The notes: a model not told the origin generated them from the sequence alone. A DNA stretch of 44,550 nucleotides from Maricaulis sp. (GCA_002692855.1 NZMJ01000036.1:40058-84607), one strand, 5' to 3'. Numbered from the stretch's first letter, positions 16,406-25,190 are shown. A program made the numbers and translations.

Positions 16406-16936
16406 ATGCGTCTTCTCGTCGTGACCTTGCCGCTGTCCCTCATGCTGGCCGCGTGCGGCAATTCCGGGGATGAGGCGGCAACCAGCCCGGCGGACGATGC
16501 CGCCTTGCCGGCGATGGAAGACGCCACACCGATCGTCGCGCGCGAAGAAACGACCATCGATGTCCGCACCACCTGGATGCGCCCCCACCCGCAAGGGCGC
16601 GACGTCACGGCGGCCTACCTGACGGTCTACCTTGAAACCGGCAATGAGGATTTGCTGGTGTCAGCCCGGATCGACGGCGCCGAGCGTGTCGAAATGCACG
16701 GCCACTCCATGACCGCCGACGGCATGATGCAGATGCGCGCCATCGGTCCCCAGCACCTGGGGGGTGAAGGCCCGCTGGTCTTCGTTCCCGGCGCGCGTCA
16801 CCTGATGGTGTTCGGCTTGCCGCCTGTCCTGGAAGGCGACAATGTCAATGGGACGCTGGTCTTCCAGAATGCCGGCGAAGTGCCCGTCGTGTTCGAGGTC
16901 CGCAACGCCCCGCCGGGTGTGCCCAGCGAATACTGA
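16406..16936 (+). CDS. PCu(A)C-type copper chaperone lipoprotein
   Basis: 176 residues. Signal MRLLVVTLPLSLMLAAC is a lipoprotein signal with the Cys at residue 17, then an acidic linker to about residue 45. The core is DUF461/PCuAC: AAYLTVYLETGNEDLL, ERVEMHGHSMTADGMMQMR, then 21 residues, then HLM. The M-x21-H-x-M half of the copper motif is exact; the first His half has one extra residue if His counting starts at MHG. Such proteins deliver Cu(I) to cytochrome c oxidase in the periplasm. GGGAG six bases ahead supports the ATG at 16406. Its stop is three bases from a convergent gene. Confidence 0.88.
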   Translation: MRLLVVTLPLSLMLAACGNSGDEAATSPADDAALPAMEDATPIVAREETTIDVRTTWMRPHPQGRDVTAAYLTVYLETGNEDLLVSARIDGAERVEMHGHSMTADGMMQMRAIGPQHLGGEGPLVFVPGARHLMVFGLPPVLEGDNVNGTLVFQNAGEVPVVFEVRNAPPGVPSEY

Positions 16937-16939
16937 GCC

Positions 16940-17497
16940 TCAACCGGCCTCGTTCTTCGCCGCATAGGTTTCCGGGTCGTAGGGCTTGGGCGGTTTGGGA
17001 CGGAAGAGCCAGGCAATCCAGCCGCCCGTGACCGCAGGTGCCACGGCAAACAGGCCGGCGGGGTTTTCCTGCACCACCAGGAACCACAGTGCGACCGCCG
17101 TTCCGGCCAGACCCGTGACCAGGCCAAACAGGGTCATGACCCAGCGAAAACCCAGCGACTGACCCTCCAGGAAGGCGATCTCGTCGCGGCGCGGCAACAG
17201 CACGCGATGCCATTCGCCCAACAGGCTACGAAAGCTCGCGGCGCGATTATTCCATTGTCCGACCCCGGCCCAGCTTTGCGATCCGAACACCGCCTCGCCG
17301 TCCCGAGTCGTCACCCGGCAGACGACCTGGACATCCTTGCCGGCGACCTCCAGCGACAACCGGACATGGGTGACCTCTGCGGCCTGAACCCGTTTGACGA
17401 CCGCCTCGCCGTCGTGCGCGGTCAAGGCTTCCCGCTCCACACTCCAGTTCAGTTCAGGCGCTGTTGCGCTGCGTTTGTCGGAATGAAGCGTCGTCAT
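16940..17497 (-). CDS. Unknown protein with two C-terminal membrane helices
   Basis: 185 residues; I do not recognise the family. The N-terminal 115 residues are soluble and beta-rich in appearance (HVRLSLEVAGKDVQVVCRV, GEAVFGSQSWAGVGQWNNRA). Two hydrophobic helices follow, FRWVMTLFGLVTGLAGTAVA... and GLFAVAPAVTGGWIAWLF (about 118-165), then a Pro/Lys-rich tail RPKPPKPYDPETYAAKNEAG. ATG 17497 begins MTTLHSDKRSATAPELNWSV; a longer frame would overlap the divergent usp. Divergent from the universal stress gene across 74 bases that hold an inverted repeat. A membrane-anchored sensor or scaffold is possible but not supported by any motif. Confidence 0.7.
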   Translation of the reverse strand: MTTLHSDKRSATAPELNWSVEREALTAHDGEAVVKRVQAAEVTHVRLSLEVAGKDVQVVCRVTTRDGEAVFGSQSWAGVGQWNNRAASFRSLLGEWHRVLLPRRDEIAFLEGQSLGFRWVMTLFGLVTGLAGTAVALWFLVVQENPAGLFAVAPAVTGGWIAWLFRPKPPKPYDPETYAAKNEAG

Positions 17498-17506
17498 GAC
17501 CTGTGT

Positions 17507-17541
17507 CTCGTCTGTCCCAGAAGCGCGACAGACTGGACGAG
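17507..17541. promoter_or_regulatory. Inverted repeat in the divergent usp control region
   Basis: GTCTGTC (17510-17516) and GACAGAC (17527-17533) form a perfect inverted repeat with ten bases between. The outer bases CTCGTC (17507-17512) and GACGAG (17536-17541) can pair as an alternative. The element lies in the middle of the 74 bases between divergent start codons, suitable for an operator controlling both genes or for an RNA hairpin. No regulator is identified. Confidence 0.35.
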
Positions 17542-17571
17542 CGCGCCCGGCTTCGCCAACCTGCATGTCAG

Positions 17572-18048
17572 ATGAGCGCCGAGAATCGCAAATTCCTCGT
17601 CATCGCTGACGAGAGTGAGGAATGCCGCACCGCCCTTTACTTCGCTGCCAAGCGGGTCAAGGCGACGGGGGGCGGGCTGTCCATTCTGGCCGTGACCGAG
17701 CCTCCCAATTTCGACCACTGGATCGGCGTTGGCGAGACCATGCGCCGCGAGGCCGAGGAATCCGCGACCCAATTGCTCGAATCACTGGCCGAGGAAGCCG
17801 AGGCGGTGCTGGGGGTGCGTCCCGAGCTGATCCTGCGTGAAGGCCGGATTGCCGATTGCCTGTCAAAGCTGATCGCCGAGGACGAAGCCATCGCACTCCT
17901 GGTGCTGGGAGCGTCCGAGTCCGGCGACGGGCCGGGGCCGCTGGTGACGGCGCTGTCGCGCGGCAAGAGCCTGTTCGAGGATCGCCCGATCCCTGTGACC
18001 GTCGTCCCCGGCGGCCTGGATCACTCGGCCATCGACGCGCTGACCTGA
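17572..18048 (+). CDS. Universal stress protein (UspA family)
   Basis: 158-residue cytosolic Usp domain protein. FLVIADESEECRTALYFAAK forms the first strand and helix, and GGLSILAVTEPP the second strand. LLVLGASESGDGPGPLVTALS corresponds to the G-x2-G-x9-G nucleotide loop region, and IPVTVVPGG is the last strand. ATG 17572 gives a normal domain start; an in-frame extension to 17503 runs into the divergent promoter region. In Alphaproteobacteria a usp commonly sits between trpS and nfuA, as here. The stress role is inferred from the family. Confidence 0.88.
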   Translation: MSAENRKFLVIADESEECRTALYFAAKRVKATGGGLSILAVTEPPNFDHWIGVGETMRREAEESATQLLESLAEEAEAVLGVRPELILREGRIADCLSKLIAEDEAIALLVLGASESGDGPGPLVTALSRGKSLFEDRPIPVTVVPGGLDHSAIDALT

Positions 18049-18124
18049 GCCTGCTCGGCGGACGCGGCTTGCGAACGCGTTCCGGACGCGCCATGTCCAG
18101 CGGGCAGACCGAAAGGCGGACCCC

Positions 18125-18676
18125 ATGTTCATCCAGACCGAACCGACCCCGAACCCGCACACGATGAAATTCCTGCCGGGACGCGAGATCGCACCGGACG
18201 AACCGCGCGAGTTTGCAACCCCTGAAGACGCCGCCGGCTCCTTCCTGCCCCGCAGCCTGTTCGATGTGGACGGTGTCACCGGCGTGTTCTGCGGTGCCGA
18301 TTATGTGTCCGTCTCGAAGGACGAGACCGTCGAGTGGACGCACATCAAGCCCGCCATTCTGGGCGCGATCATGGATGCGCTGGAATCGGGCCAGCCCCTG
18401 TTCTCCGGCAGCGATGACGCGGCAGAGGAAGAACAGCACGAAGGCCTGGCGCGCGAGATCAAGGAATTGATCGATACCCGTGTGCGACCGGCTGTCGCCC
18501 GCGATGGCGGCGACATCATCTTCAAGGGGTTTGATGAGCAGAACGGCATTGTCGCGCTGGTCATGCGCGGCGCCTGCGCGGGGTGTCCCTCTTCGACAGC
18601 AACGCTGAAGAACGGCATCGAGAACCTGCTGAAGCATTACGTACCGGAAGTCCGCGAAGTCGTGGCAATCAATTGA
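18125..18676 (+). CDS. NfuA-type Fe-S cluster carrier (NifU family)
   Basis: 183 residues. Nfu N-terminal domain (about 1-87) with the signature MFIQTEPTPNPHTMKFLPG, SFLPRSLFDVDGVTGVFCGA and DYVSVSKDETVEW; an acidic linker; then the NifU C-terminal domain (about 105-183) with VRPAVARDGGDIIFKGF and the cluster-binding CxxC in RGACAGCPSSTATLKNGIE. Carries and hands over [4Fe-4S] clusters. The two-domain form is the one typical of Alphaproteobacteria and mitochondria (Nfu1). It follows the usp gene by 76 bases. Confidence 0.93.
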   Translation: MFIQTEPTPNPHTMKFLPGREIAPDEPREFATPEDAAGSFLPRSLFDVDGVTGVFCGADYVSVSKDETVEWTHIKPAILGAIMDALESGQPLFSGSDDAAEEEQHEGLAREIKELIDTRVRPAVARDGGDIIFKGFDEQNGIVALVMRGACAGCPSSTATLKNGIENLLKHYVPEVREVVAIN

Positions 18677-18711
18677 TGGCAGACACACACTTGTTCCAAT
18701 ACTGCCGGTAA

Positions 18712-18756
18712 TCAGAAAAGTCTGAGCCCTTATATCGCCATCCAGAACAATTCTGG
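18712..18756 (+). promoter_or_regulatory. Two CAGAA/TTCTG-type palindromes before the nitroreductase gene
   Basis: TCAGA-AAAG-TCTGA (18712-18725) and CCAGAA-CAA-TTCTGG (18742-18756) are similar palindromes with centres about 30 bases apart (three helical turns). The second runs into the GGAGG Shine-Dalgarno (18755-18759) of the RutE-like gene. They could be paired operator sites for one regulator. Confidence 0.35.
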
Positions 18757-18764
18757 AGGCGACC

Positions 18765-19379
18765 ATGTTGCACACCCCCAATCTCTCCCGGTCCTTGAAC
18801 GACCGCGCGCTCGACCAGCTCTTCCGCGAAGCCCGCACACATTTTGACTGGACCGACGAGCCGGTGCCGGACGCGGCGATCCGCCAGCTCTACGACCTCG
18901 TGAAAATGGGGCCGACCTCGATGAACAATTCCCCAGCGCGCTTTGCCTTCATCGGCAGCCCCGAGGGCAAGGCCCGGCTGAAGCCGCACCTGATGGCCGG
19001 CAATGTCGACAAGACCATGTCCGCGCCCTGGACGGTCATCATCGCCACCGACACCGAATTTTACGAACACATGCCGGTGCTCTTCCCCCACGCCGAAAAC
19101 GCCCGTGACATGATGAAGGCAGGCGCCGGCGATCACGGTCCGCGCAATGCCACCTTGCAGGGCGCCTATTTGATCCTGGCCGCAAGGGCGCTTGGCCTCG
19201 ATACCGGTCCGATGTCGGGTTTCGACCAGGACGGCATCGACCGCGAATTCTTCGAATCCGATCCGGCCCACAAGAGCTGGAAATCGAACTTTCTGGTCAA
19301 TCTCGGTCACGGCACGGGCGAAAAGATCTTCCCCCGGCTGCCGCGTTTGTCCTTCGACGAGGCGGCACTGATCGTCTAG
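18765..19379 (+). CDS. RutE-like nitroreductase family protein (malonic semialdehyde reductase type)
   Basis: 204-residue flavin-dependent oxidoreductase. ALDQLFREARTHFDWTDEPV at the start, YDLVKMGPTSMNNSPARFAF (FMN-binding segment, about residues 46-65), and NATLQGAYLILAARALGLDT with GPMSGFDQDGIDREFF are close to the RutE/HadB subfamily, whose E. coli member reduces malonic semialdehyde in uracil breakdown. No other rut genes are in the window, so a general quinone or aldehyde reductase is equally possible. GGAGG lies eight bases or less upstream. Confidence 0.88.
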   Translation: MLHTPNLSRSLNDRALDQLFREARTHFDWTDEPVPDAAIRQLYDLVKMGPTSMNNSPARFAFIGSPEGKARLKPHLMAGNVDKTMSAPWTVIIATDTEFYEHMPVLFPHAENARDMMKAGAGDHGPRNATLQGAYLILAARALGLDTGPMSGFDQDGIDREFFESDPAHKSWKSNFLVNLGHGTGEKIFPRLPRLSFDEAALIV

Positions 19380-19388
19380 TCAGGAGGC

Positions 19389-20057
19389 ATGCACGCCCTT
19401 CTGGCCTTCGACACGACCGGAGCGTTTTGCACCGTGGCCCTGCGCCGGCCGGGACGGGATGATCTCGTCCATGCCGAGCGCATCGGGCGCGGCCATGCCG
19501 AACGGCTGGCACCGATGGTCGAGGCGATCCTGAACGAGGCCGAACTCGCCCCGGCCGGGATCGGCCGCATCGGAGTTGCGGTCGGGCCGGGCAGTTTCGC
19601 GGGCTCGCGCGTCGGCGTGGCCTTTGCGCGCGGACTGGCACTGGCCGTCGGCGCCGAAACGGCCGGCATCTCCAACCTGGCGGTGCTCGCCTTGATGGCC
19701 GATCCGCGCGGCCAGCTGGACGTTGCCGTGATCCATGATGCCAAGCGGGGTGATCTCGTGGTGCAGGCCTTCACGGCGGGCTCACCCGTTGGCGCACCCG
19801 AGCGTTTGACGGCGCATGAGGCACGCGACTGGCTGACCGGACAGCTGGAACGGGGCGCAAAAGTGACGGGTTCGGGCGCTGTCCAGTTGATGACGCAATT
19901 GCAGCCGGGCTGGGTGGACGACATCTTCACCGAAGGCCCGGAGCTTTCACCTCGCGCCCTGCTCGACCTGGCCGAACGGGCGCATCCCGCTTCGCCATCC
20001 CCCTTCTATGCCCGGCCGCCTGACGCCAAGCTGCCGGGCGGACGGTCACCGGCATGA
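19389..20057 (+). CDS. tsaB: tRNA threonylcarbamoyladenosine biosynthesis protein TsaB
   Basis: 222-residue actin-fold protein, partner of TsaD and TsaE in making t6A37 in ANN-decoding tRNAs. Visible: LLAFDTTGAFCTVAL at the start, GRGHAERLAPMVEAIL, and IGVAVGPGSFAGSRVGVAFA (residues about 58-77), the TsaB version of the P-loop-like region. It lacks the metal-binding His pair of TsaD, as expected. The stop overlaps the rimI ATG as ATGA, so the two are coupled. Confidence 0.93.
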   Translation: MHALLAFDTTGAFCTVALRRPGRDDLVHAERIGRGHAERLAPMVEAILNEAELAPAGIGRIGVAVGPGSFAGSRVGVAFARGLALAVGAETAGISNLAVLALMADPRGQLDVAVIHDAKRGDLVVQAFTAGSPVGAPERLTAHEARDWLTGQLERGAKVTGSGAVQLMTQLQPGWVDDIFTEGPELSPRALLDLAERAHPASPSPFYARPPDAKLPGGRSPA

Positions 20058-20497
20058 ACCCCGACTTCGACGCGCTGGCCGCCATCCATGCCGCCTGCTT
20101 TCCACGCGGCTGGAGCGCAGGGGAACTGGCCGGACTGGTCCGTCAGAACGGTGTCATCCTGCGTTCCGCACCGGATGCGCAGCAGCCGCTGGGATTTATT
20201 CTTATTCAATCCGTTCTCGACGAAGCGGAAATCCTGACCATCGCCGTCGCGCCCTCGGCACGCCGGCAGGGGCTAGGCCGCATCCTTCTGACCGAGGCGG
20301 AGACCGCCGCCCAGGCAGGCGGTGTCCGCAAGATTTTCCTCGACGTGTCGCAGAACAATTCGGCGGCGCTGGCCTTGTATCGCTCGGCGGGTTTTGTCGA
20401 AACCGGGTGCCGGCCGGCCTATTATTCCGACGGCAGCGACGCGGTTCTCATGGAAAAAACACTCCCGGCATTGGACGGGGCGGAACGAAGCGCGTAA
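20054..20497 (+). CDS. rimI: Ribosomal-protein/N-alpha-acetyltransferase RimI
   Basis: 147-residue GNAT enzyme. FDALAAIHAACFPRGWSAGE is the RimI-type N-terminus; motif A ILTIAVAPSARRQGLGRILL (about 57-76) contains the acetyl-CoA loop RRQGLG; DVSQNNSAALALYRSAGFVE is motif B. RimI acetylates the N-terminus of ribosomal protein S18 in enterobacteria; in the tsaB-rimI pair it is sometimes fused or coupled to TsaD. Start by ATGA overlap with tsaB. Confidence 0.92.
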   Translation: MNPDFDALAAIHAACFPRGWSAGELAGLVRQNGVILRSAPDAQQPLGFILIQSVLDEAEILTIAVAPSARRQGLGRILLTEAETAAQAGGVRKIFLDVSQNNSAALALYRSAGFVETGCRPAYYSDGSDAVLMEKTLPALDGAERSA

Positions 20498-20528
20498 ATC
20501 TTCGCCTGACAGGTGAAGGAGCCCTATC

Positions 20529-20957
20529 GTGATGCCGGACCGGATTGAAAAACTCTGCGTCGAGAAGGGTCTGCGCATGACCGATCAGCGCCGCGTGATT
20601 GCGCGCGTGCTGTCGACCGCCGAAGACCACCCCGATGCCGAGGAATTGCATCGCCGGGCCGCCGCCATCGACGACCGGATCTCGCTTGCGACGGTTTACC
20701 GCACCGTCCGCCTGTTCGAGGAAGCCGGCATCATCGAGCGCCATGACTTCCGCGACGGTCGCGCCCGCTATGAAGAGGCGTCCGAGGACCATCACGACCA
20801 TCTCATCGACCTGAAATCAGGCGAAGTGATCGAGTTCGTGAACGAGGAAATCGAGCGTTTGCAGGAAGCGGTCGCCCGCAAGCTGGGCTACCGGCTTGTC
20901 GATCACCGTCTCGAGCTTTACGCGGTGCCCCTGAAAAAGGACGCCGACACCGTCTGA
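20529..20957 (+). CDS. fur: Fur-family metalloregulator (Fur/Mur type)
   Basis: 142-residue ferric-uptake-regulator protein. Winged helix: LCVEKGLRMTDQRRVIARVL, and ISLATVYRTVRLFEEAGIIE as recognition region (residues about 10-70). The dimer domain begins with the ligands in EEASEDHHDHLIDLKSGEVI. Where gamma-proteobacterial Fur has a CxxC pair, this protein has DLKSGE without Cys, so there is no structural zinc site of that kind; this is usual in alphaproteobacterial Fur/Mur. GAAGGAG is seven bases before GTG 20529, with ATG 20532 next. Whether it senses iron or manganese cannot be told. Confidence 0.9.
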   Translation: MMPDRIEKLCVEKGLRMTDQRRVIARVLSTAEDHPDAEELHRRAAAIDDRISLATVYRTVRLFEEAGIIERHDFRDGRARYEEASEDHHDHLIDLKSGEVIEFVNEEIERLQEAVARKLGYRLVDHRLELYAVPLKKDADTV

Positions 20958-20979
20958 CGCGGCGTCCGCCGGAGGGGGC

Positions 20980-22218
20980 ATGGTCAACCGCCAGCCGGGC
21001 AAGCACGCGCTCGCCTTCATCTTCATCACCGTCCTGATCGACATGATCGGGCTTGGCATCATCCTTCCGGTGATGCCTCAGCTCATTGTCGACATTACCG
21101 GTCTGACCCTGCCGCAGGCGGCGCGCTGGGGCGGCGCGCTCTACGCGCTGTATGCGGCCATGCAGTTCCTGTTCGCGCCGGTGATCGGAAACCTGTCCGA
21201 CCGCTTTGGCCGCCGCCCGGTCCTGATGTTCGCCCTCGCCGGCTTCACCCTCGATTACCTCGTCATGGGCCTCGCCCCGGTTCTGTGGGTGCTGTTCATA
21301 GGCCGCGCCCTGTCGGGCGTTTTCGGCGCGACCTACTCCACGGCGGGCGCCTATATCGCCGACATCACCCCGGCGGAGAAACGCGGCGGCCGCTTCGGCC
21401 TGATCGGCGCAGCGTTCGGCCTGGGCTTCATCATCGGCCCGTCGCTGGGCGGCTTTCTCGGTGAAATCGATCACCGCCTGCCCTTCTTCGTCGCCTCAGG
21501 TCTCGCCTTCGCCAATCTGATCTACGGCTTCCTGGTGCTGCCCGAGACATTGAAGCCGGAGAACCGCCGCCCCTTCCGCTGGGCCAATGCCAATCCGGTC
21601 GGCGCGCTGATCCAGCTGAAGCAATTCCCGATGGTCTATGGCCTGCTGGCCGCCATCGCGCTCTTCTATATCGGCCATGCTGCCTTCCCGGCGGTCTGGT
21701 CCTATTACGGGTTCGAGAAATTCGACTGGTCGGAAGCCGAAGTCGGCCTGTCACTGGCTGCGGTCGGTATCACCACTGCCATCGTCCAGGGCGGGCTGTC
21801 CGGCCGGATGATCAAGTGGATGGGCCAGCGGCAGGCGGCATTATTCGGCTTTGCGGTCGCGACCGCCGCCTATTTCGCTTACGCCTTCGCGCCGAATGGA
21901 ACGACCGTCTATGTGATCATCGTCCTGGGCGCGATCGCCGGTATTGGCGGCCCGGCCCTGCAGGGCATCATGTCCGGACAGGTGCCGGCCGACATGCAGG
22001 GCGCGTTGCAGGGCGGCATGACCAGCCTCGCCAGCCTGATGACGGTCTTCGGTCCGCTCCTGATGACCCAGATTTTCTTCGTCTTCTCGAACCGGGAGGC
22101 GCCGGTCTATTTCCCCGGTGCGCCCTATCTGCTGGCAGGTGTTCTGACGGTCTTCGCGGTCATCATCATCGCACGGGCCACCCGGCCCGCCCCGGAGACG
22201 CAGGCCGCCAGCGACTGA
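20980..22218 (+). CDS. TetA-like MFS transporter
   Basis: 412-residue inner-membrane transporter of the major facilitator superfamily, TCR/Tet subgroup, with about 12 hydrophobic helices. [20 protein letters not shown] opens helix 1; [20 protein letters not shown] (residues about 66-85) is motif [21 protein letters not shown] and [20 protein letters not shown] are motif C-like antiporter features. It probably exports a small organic compound by proton antiport; the substrate cannot be deduced. It begins 22 bases after fur with GGAGGGGG as ribosome-binding site and may be co-transcribed. Confidence 0.87.
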   Translation: MVNRQPGKHALAFIFITVLIDMIGLGIILPVMPQLIVDITGLTLPQAARWGGALYALYAAMQFLFAPVIGNLSDRFGRRPVLMFALAGFTLDYLVMGLAPVLWVLFIGRALSGVFGATYSTAGAYIADITPAEKRGGRFGLIGAAFGLGFIIGPSLGGFLGEIDHRLPFFVASGLAFANLIYGFLVLPETLKPENRRPFRWANANPVGALIQLKQFPMVYGLLAAIALFYIGHAAFPAVWSYYGFEKFDWSEAEVGLSLAAVGITTAIVQGGLSGRMIKWMGQRQAALFGFAVATAAYFAYAFAPNGTTVYVIIVLGAIAGIGGPALQGIMSGQVPADMQGALQGGMTSLASLMTVFGPLLMTQIFFVFSNREAPVYFPGAPYLLAGVLTVFAVIIIARATRPAPETQAASD

Positions 22219-22222
22219 CTTG

Positions 22223-22246
22223 CCTTGCCAGACAAGGGGTTTTTGC
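22223..22246 (+). terminator. Weak hairpin with T-tract after the MFS gene
   Basis: CCTTG (22223-22227) and CAAGG (22233-22237) pair around a five-base loop, followed by GGTTTTTG. The stem is short, so termination may be partial. Confidence 0.35.
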
Positions 22247-22258
22247 TCATAAACCCGC

Positions 22259-22274
22259 CCTCATTCAAATGAGG
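22259..22274. promoter_or_regulatory. Palindrome upstream of miaB
   Basis: CCTCATT-CA-AATGAGG, seven-base perfect arms with a two-base centre, 23 bases before the miaB ATG. It could be an operator for a dimeric regulator or the top of a 5' UTR hairpin. No regulator can be named. Confidence 0.35.
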
Positions 22275-22297
22275 ACCGCCGACGTGGCGGACATGAG

Positions 22298-23671
22298 ATG
22301 AGTACCGAGCGCAAACGCCTCTTCATCAAGACCTATGGCTGCCAGATGAATGTCTACGACTCGCAGCGCATGCGGGACGTTCTGACACCGCTGGGCTATG
22401 AGCCGTCCGACACGCCCGAAGGCGCCGACCTCGTCGTGCTGAACACCTGCCATATCCGGGAAAAGGCGTCGGAGAAGCTGTACTCGGAACTCGGCCGCCT
22501 GCGTCCGTTGAAAGAGGCCAAGGCCGGCAGCGGCACGCCGATGACCATTGCAGTCGCAGGCTGCGTCGCCCAGGCCGAAGGCGCGGAGATCATGAACCGC
22601 GCCCCGGTCGTCGACCTCGTCGTCGGGCCGCAGACCTATCACCGCCTGCCCGAACTGATCGCCAACACCCATCGCGCGCGCGGCGAGGCCCTGGACACCG
22701 AATTCGAGCCCGACGAGAAGTTCGACGCGCTGGCCATCGGGCGTCAGGTCGAGGGCTACACCGCCTTCGTGACGGTGCAGGAAGGCTGCGACAAGTTCTG
22801 CTCCTTTTGCGTCGTGCCCTACACGCGCGGAGCCGAATGGTCGCGGCCGGTCGACCAGATCACCGCCGAGATCCGCGCGCTGGCGGCGCAGGGCGTGCGC
22901 GAAGTCACGCTGCTCGGCCAGAACGTCAACGCCTTCCACGGTGCGCCGCCCGCGGGCCGCGAGGCCGATGGCCCGTGGACGCTGGGCAAGCTGTTGCGCC
23001 ATGTCGCCATGATCGGCGGCATTGACCGGATCCGCTACACGACGAGCCACCCGCGCGACATGGATGACGCGCTGATCGCCGCGCACCGCGACGTGCCGGA
23101 GGTGATGCCCTATCTGCATCTGCCGGTGCAGGCGGGATCGGACCGCATCCTGAAGGCGATGAACCGCAAGCACACTTTTGACGAATATGCCGACGTGATC
23201 GCCCGCGTCCGCGAAGCGCGGCCCGACATCGCCATTTCAGGGGATTTCATCGTTGGCTTCCCCGGCGAGACCGATGCCGATTTCGAGGCGACGATGGAGG
23301 GTGTGCGCCGCGTCTCCCACGCCAGCGCCTTCTCGTTCAAATATTCTCGCCGCCCCGGCACGCCGGGCGCCGCCCTGCCGGGACAGGTCGATGACGCGGT
23401 CGCGACCGAGCGTCTGCACCGCTTGCAGGCTTTGCTCGAAGACCAGCAGCGCGCCTTCAACGAAGCCCAGATCGGCAAGACGCTTCCCGTCCTGTTTGAA
23501 AAGCATGGCCGCGAACCCGGCCAGCTGCATGGCCGGTCCCCCTATCTGCAGTCGGTTCATTGCGACGCGCCGGAACACCTGCTCGGACAGATCGTTGATG
23601 TCCGTATCATGTCCGCAACCCGCAGCTCGCTGTCCGGCGTTCTGGCGGCAGGAAAGGCAGACGCCGCGTGA
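22298..23671 (+). CDS. miaB: tRNA-2-methylthio-N6-dimethylallyladenosine synthase MiaB
   Basis: 457-residue radical SAM methylthiotransferase that modifies A37 next to the anticodon. The N-terminal cluster Cys residues are in [20 protein letters not shown] and [10 protein letters not shown]; the radical SAM CxxxCxxC is in [18 protein letters not shown] (residues about 163-180). The TRAM domain closes the protein ([20 protein letters not shown]). First gene of miaB-phoH-ybeY-corC-lnt; its TGA overlaps the phoH GTG as GTGA. Confidence 0.96.
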   Translation: MSTERKRLFIKTYGCQMNVYDSQRMRDVLTPLGYEPSDTPEGADLVVLNTCHIREKASEKLYSELGRLRPLKEAKAGSGTPMTIAVAGCVAQAEGAEIMNRAPVVDLVVGPQTYHRLPELIANTHRARGEALDTEFEPDEKFDALAIGRQVEGYTAFVTVQEGCDKFCSFCVVPYTRGAEWSRPVDQITAEIRALAAQGVREVTLLGQNVNAFHGAPPAGREADGPWTLGKLLRHVAMIGGIDRIRYTTSHPRDMDDALIAAHRDVPEVMPYLHLPVQAGSDRILKAMNRKHTFDEYADVIARVREARPDIAISGDFIVGFPGETDADFEATMEGVRRVSHASAFSFKYSRRPGTPGAALPGQVDDAVATERLHRLQALLEDQQRAFNEAQIGKTLPVLFEKHGREPGQLHGRSPYLQSVHCDAPEHLLGQIVDVRIMSATRSSLSGVLAAGKADAA

Positions 23672-24684
23672 AACAGGCCAAATCCAAGGGTGGACGCGTC
23701 CGGTCGGCCAAGCCGCGCCGCGCCGCGACCGAAGCCATTCACTTTGACAATGCCGACAAGGTCCGCGCGCTGGCAGGTGCCGAGGACTACCACCTGATCC
23801 TGATCGAACGGGAGCTGGGCGTGCGCCTGTCTGCCCCGGGCGGCGGCCAGATCCATATCGAAGCCGATGACCCCAAGGTGCGCGCCGAGGCCAAGCGGGT
23901 CCTCACCAAGCTCTATGAGCGGCTCGACACCGGCATGATCTGCGACGAGTCGGCGGTTCGCGCGGCCCTGCTGATGCAGGACGAGTCCGATGACGACAAT
24001 GCGTCCGGCCTGATCCGGGTGCCGCGCGGCGCAAGCTTCCTGGCGCGCACGAAACGCCAGGGCGACTATGTGCGCTATCTCAAGTCCGATCAGGACTACG
24101 ACCTCATATTCGGGGTCGGCCCGGCTGGAACCGGCAAGACCCTGCTCGCTGTCGCCTATGGTGCCAGCCAGCTTGTCCTGCGGCGTTTCGAGCGGCTGAT
24201 CATCACCCGCCCCGCCGTCGAGGCGGGGGAGAAGCTGGGCTTCCTGCCCGGTGACCTGACCGAGAAGGTCGATCCCTACCTTCTGCCGGTGTGGGACGCG
24301 CTGTCCGACAGCCTCGGACGGACCCAGATGGAGAAGATGCGCGAGGACAAGCGTATCGAGGTCGCCCCGCTCGCCTTCATGCGCGGCCGCACGCTGAACC
24401 GCGCCTTCGTGATCGTGGACGAGGCCCAGAACGCGACCCGTGCCCAGATGCGCATGGTGTTGACCCGCCTTGGTGAAGGCTCGCGCATGGTGGTCACCGG
24501 CGACCCGACCCAGACCGACCTCGATCACCGCAGCCCGTCCGGCCTGCCTGAAGCGCTGTCACTCCTTTCGGACGATCCGCGCGTGGCCATCACCCGTTTT
24601 GCCAAGGAAGACGTCGTGCGCCACGACCTCGTGGCCCGTATCGTCGCCGCCTATGAGGCACTCGACAGCAAGGCGAAGTCGTGA
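23668..24684 (+). CDS. phoH: PhoH-like ATPase (YbeZ type)
   Basis: 338-residue P-loop ATPase with a KH-like N-terminal region. Walker A is [15 protein letters not shown] (about residues 149-163), Walker B is [16 protein letters not shown] (about 248), and [14 protein letters not shown] is the sensor-like helicase motif. [20 protein letters not shown] is typical of PhoH. The family acts with YbeY in RNA metabolism. GTG start by overlap with miaB; its end overlaps ybeY as GTGA, so the three genes are translationally coupled. Confidence 0.95.
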   Translation: MKQAKSKGGRVRSAKPRRAATEAIHFDNADKVRALAGAEDYHLILIERELGVRLSAPGGGQIHIEADDPKVRAEAKRVLTKLYERLDTGMICDESAVRAALLMQDESDDDNASGLIRVPRGASFLARTKRQGDYVRYLKSDQDYDLIFGVGPAGTGKTLLAVAYGASQLVLRRFERLIITRPAVEAGEKLGFLPGDLTEKVDPYLLPVWDALSDSLGRTQMEKMREDKRIEVAPLAFMRGRTLNRAFVIVDEAQNATRAQMRMVLTRLGEGSRMVVTGDPTQTDLDHRSPSGLPEALSLLSDDPRVAITRFAKEDVVRHDLVARIVAAYEALDSKAKS

Positions 24685-25190
24685 ACACGATCACGCAGTC
24701 GGACTGCCCTTTCACCTGGTCGGTCGACATCGACGATGACGCATGGTCTGCGCTCGGCGACATCGACGGGATCGTGTCACAGGCGATTGATGCGGCCATG
24801 CAGGCAATACCCAGCTCCGGCGAACCCAATCGTCAGGGCGATGTCAGCATCCTCCTGACCGACGATGCAACAATTGCCCGGCTCAACGCCGATCATCGCG
24901 GGAAGTCCGGCCCCACCAACGTCCTGTCCTTCCCGGCCCATGAGAGCGCGCAGGACTGGCTCGGCGACATCGCCATCGCCCACGGCGTGGTGATGCGCGA
25001 GGCGGACGAACGGTCTATTGCGCCGCGGGACCATTTGATCCACCTACTGATTCATGGATTCCTGCATCTGCATGGGTATGATCACATCGATGACGAAGAC
25101 GCAGAACGCATGGAGGCGATCGAACGCCGGGCGCTGGCCCGGCTCGATATCGCCGACCCGTACGCGGTCGGAGGCCGCATGAATGACTGA
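24681..25190 (+). CDS. ybeY: Endoribonuclease/rRNA maturation factor YbeY
   Basis: 169-residue metalloprotein needed for 16S rRNA 3' end maturation and ribosome quality control. The zinc motif H-x3-H-x5-H is in HGFLHLHGYDH (about residues 119-129). ILLTDDATIARLNADHRGKS and PTNVLSFPAH are the preceding conserved strands. GTG start overlapping phoH; the 3' end overlaps corC by eight bases. Confidence 0.96.
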   Translation: MNTITQSDCPFTWSVDIDDDAWSALGDIDGIVSQAIDAAMQAIPSSGEPNRQGDVSILLTDDATIARLNADHRGKSGPTNVLSFPAHESAQDWLGDIAIAHGVVMREADERSIAPRDHLIHLLIHGFLHLHGYDHIDDEDAERMEAIERRALARLDIADPYAVGGRMND

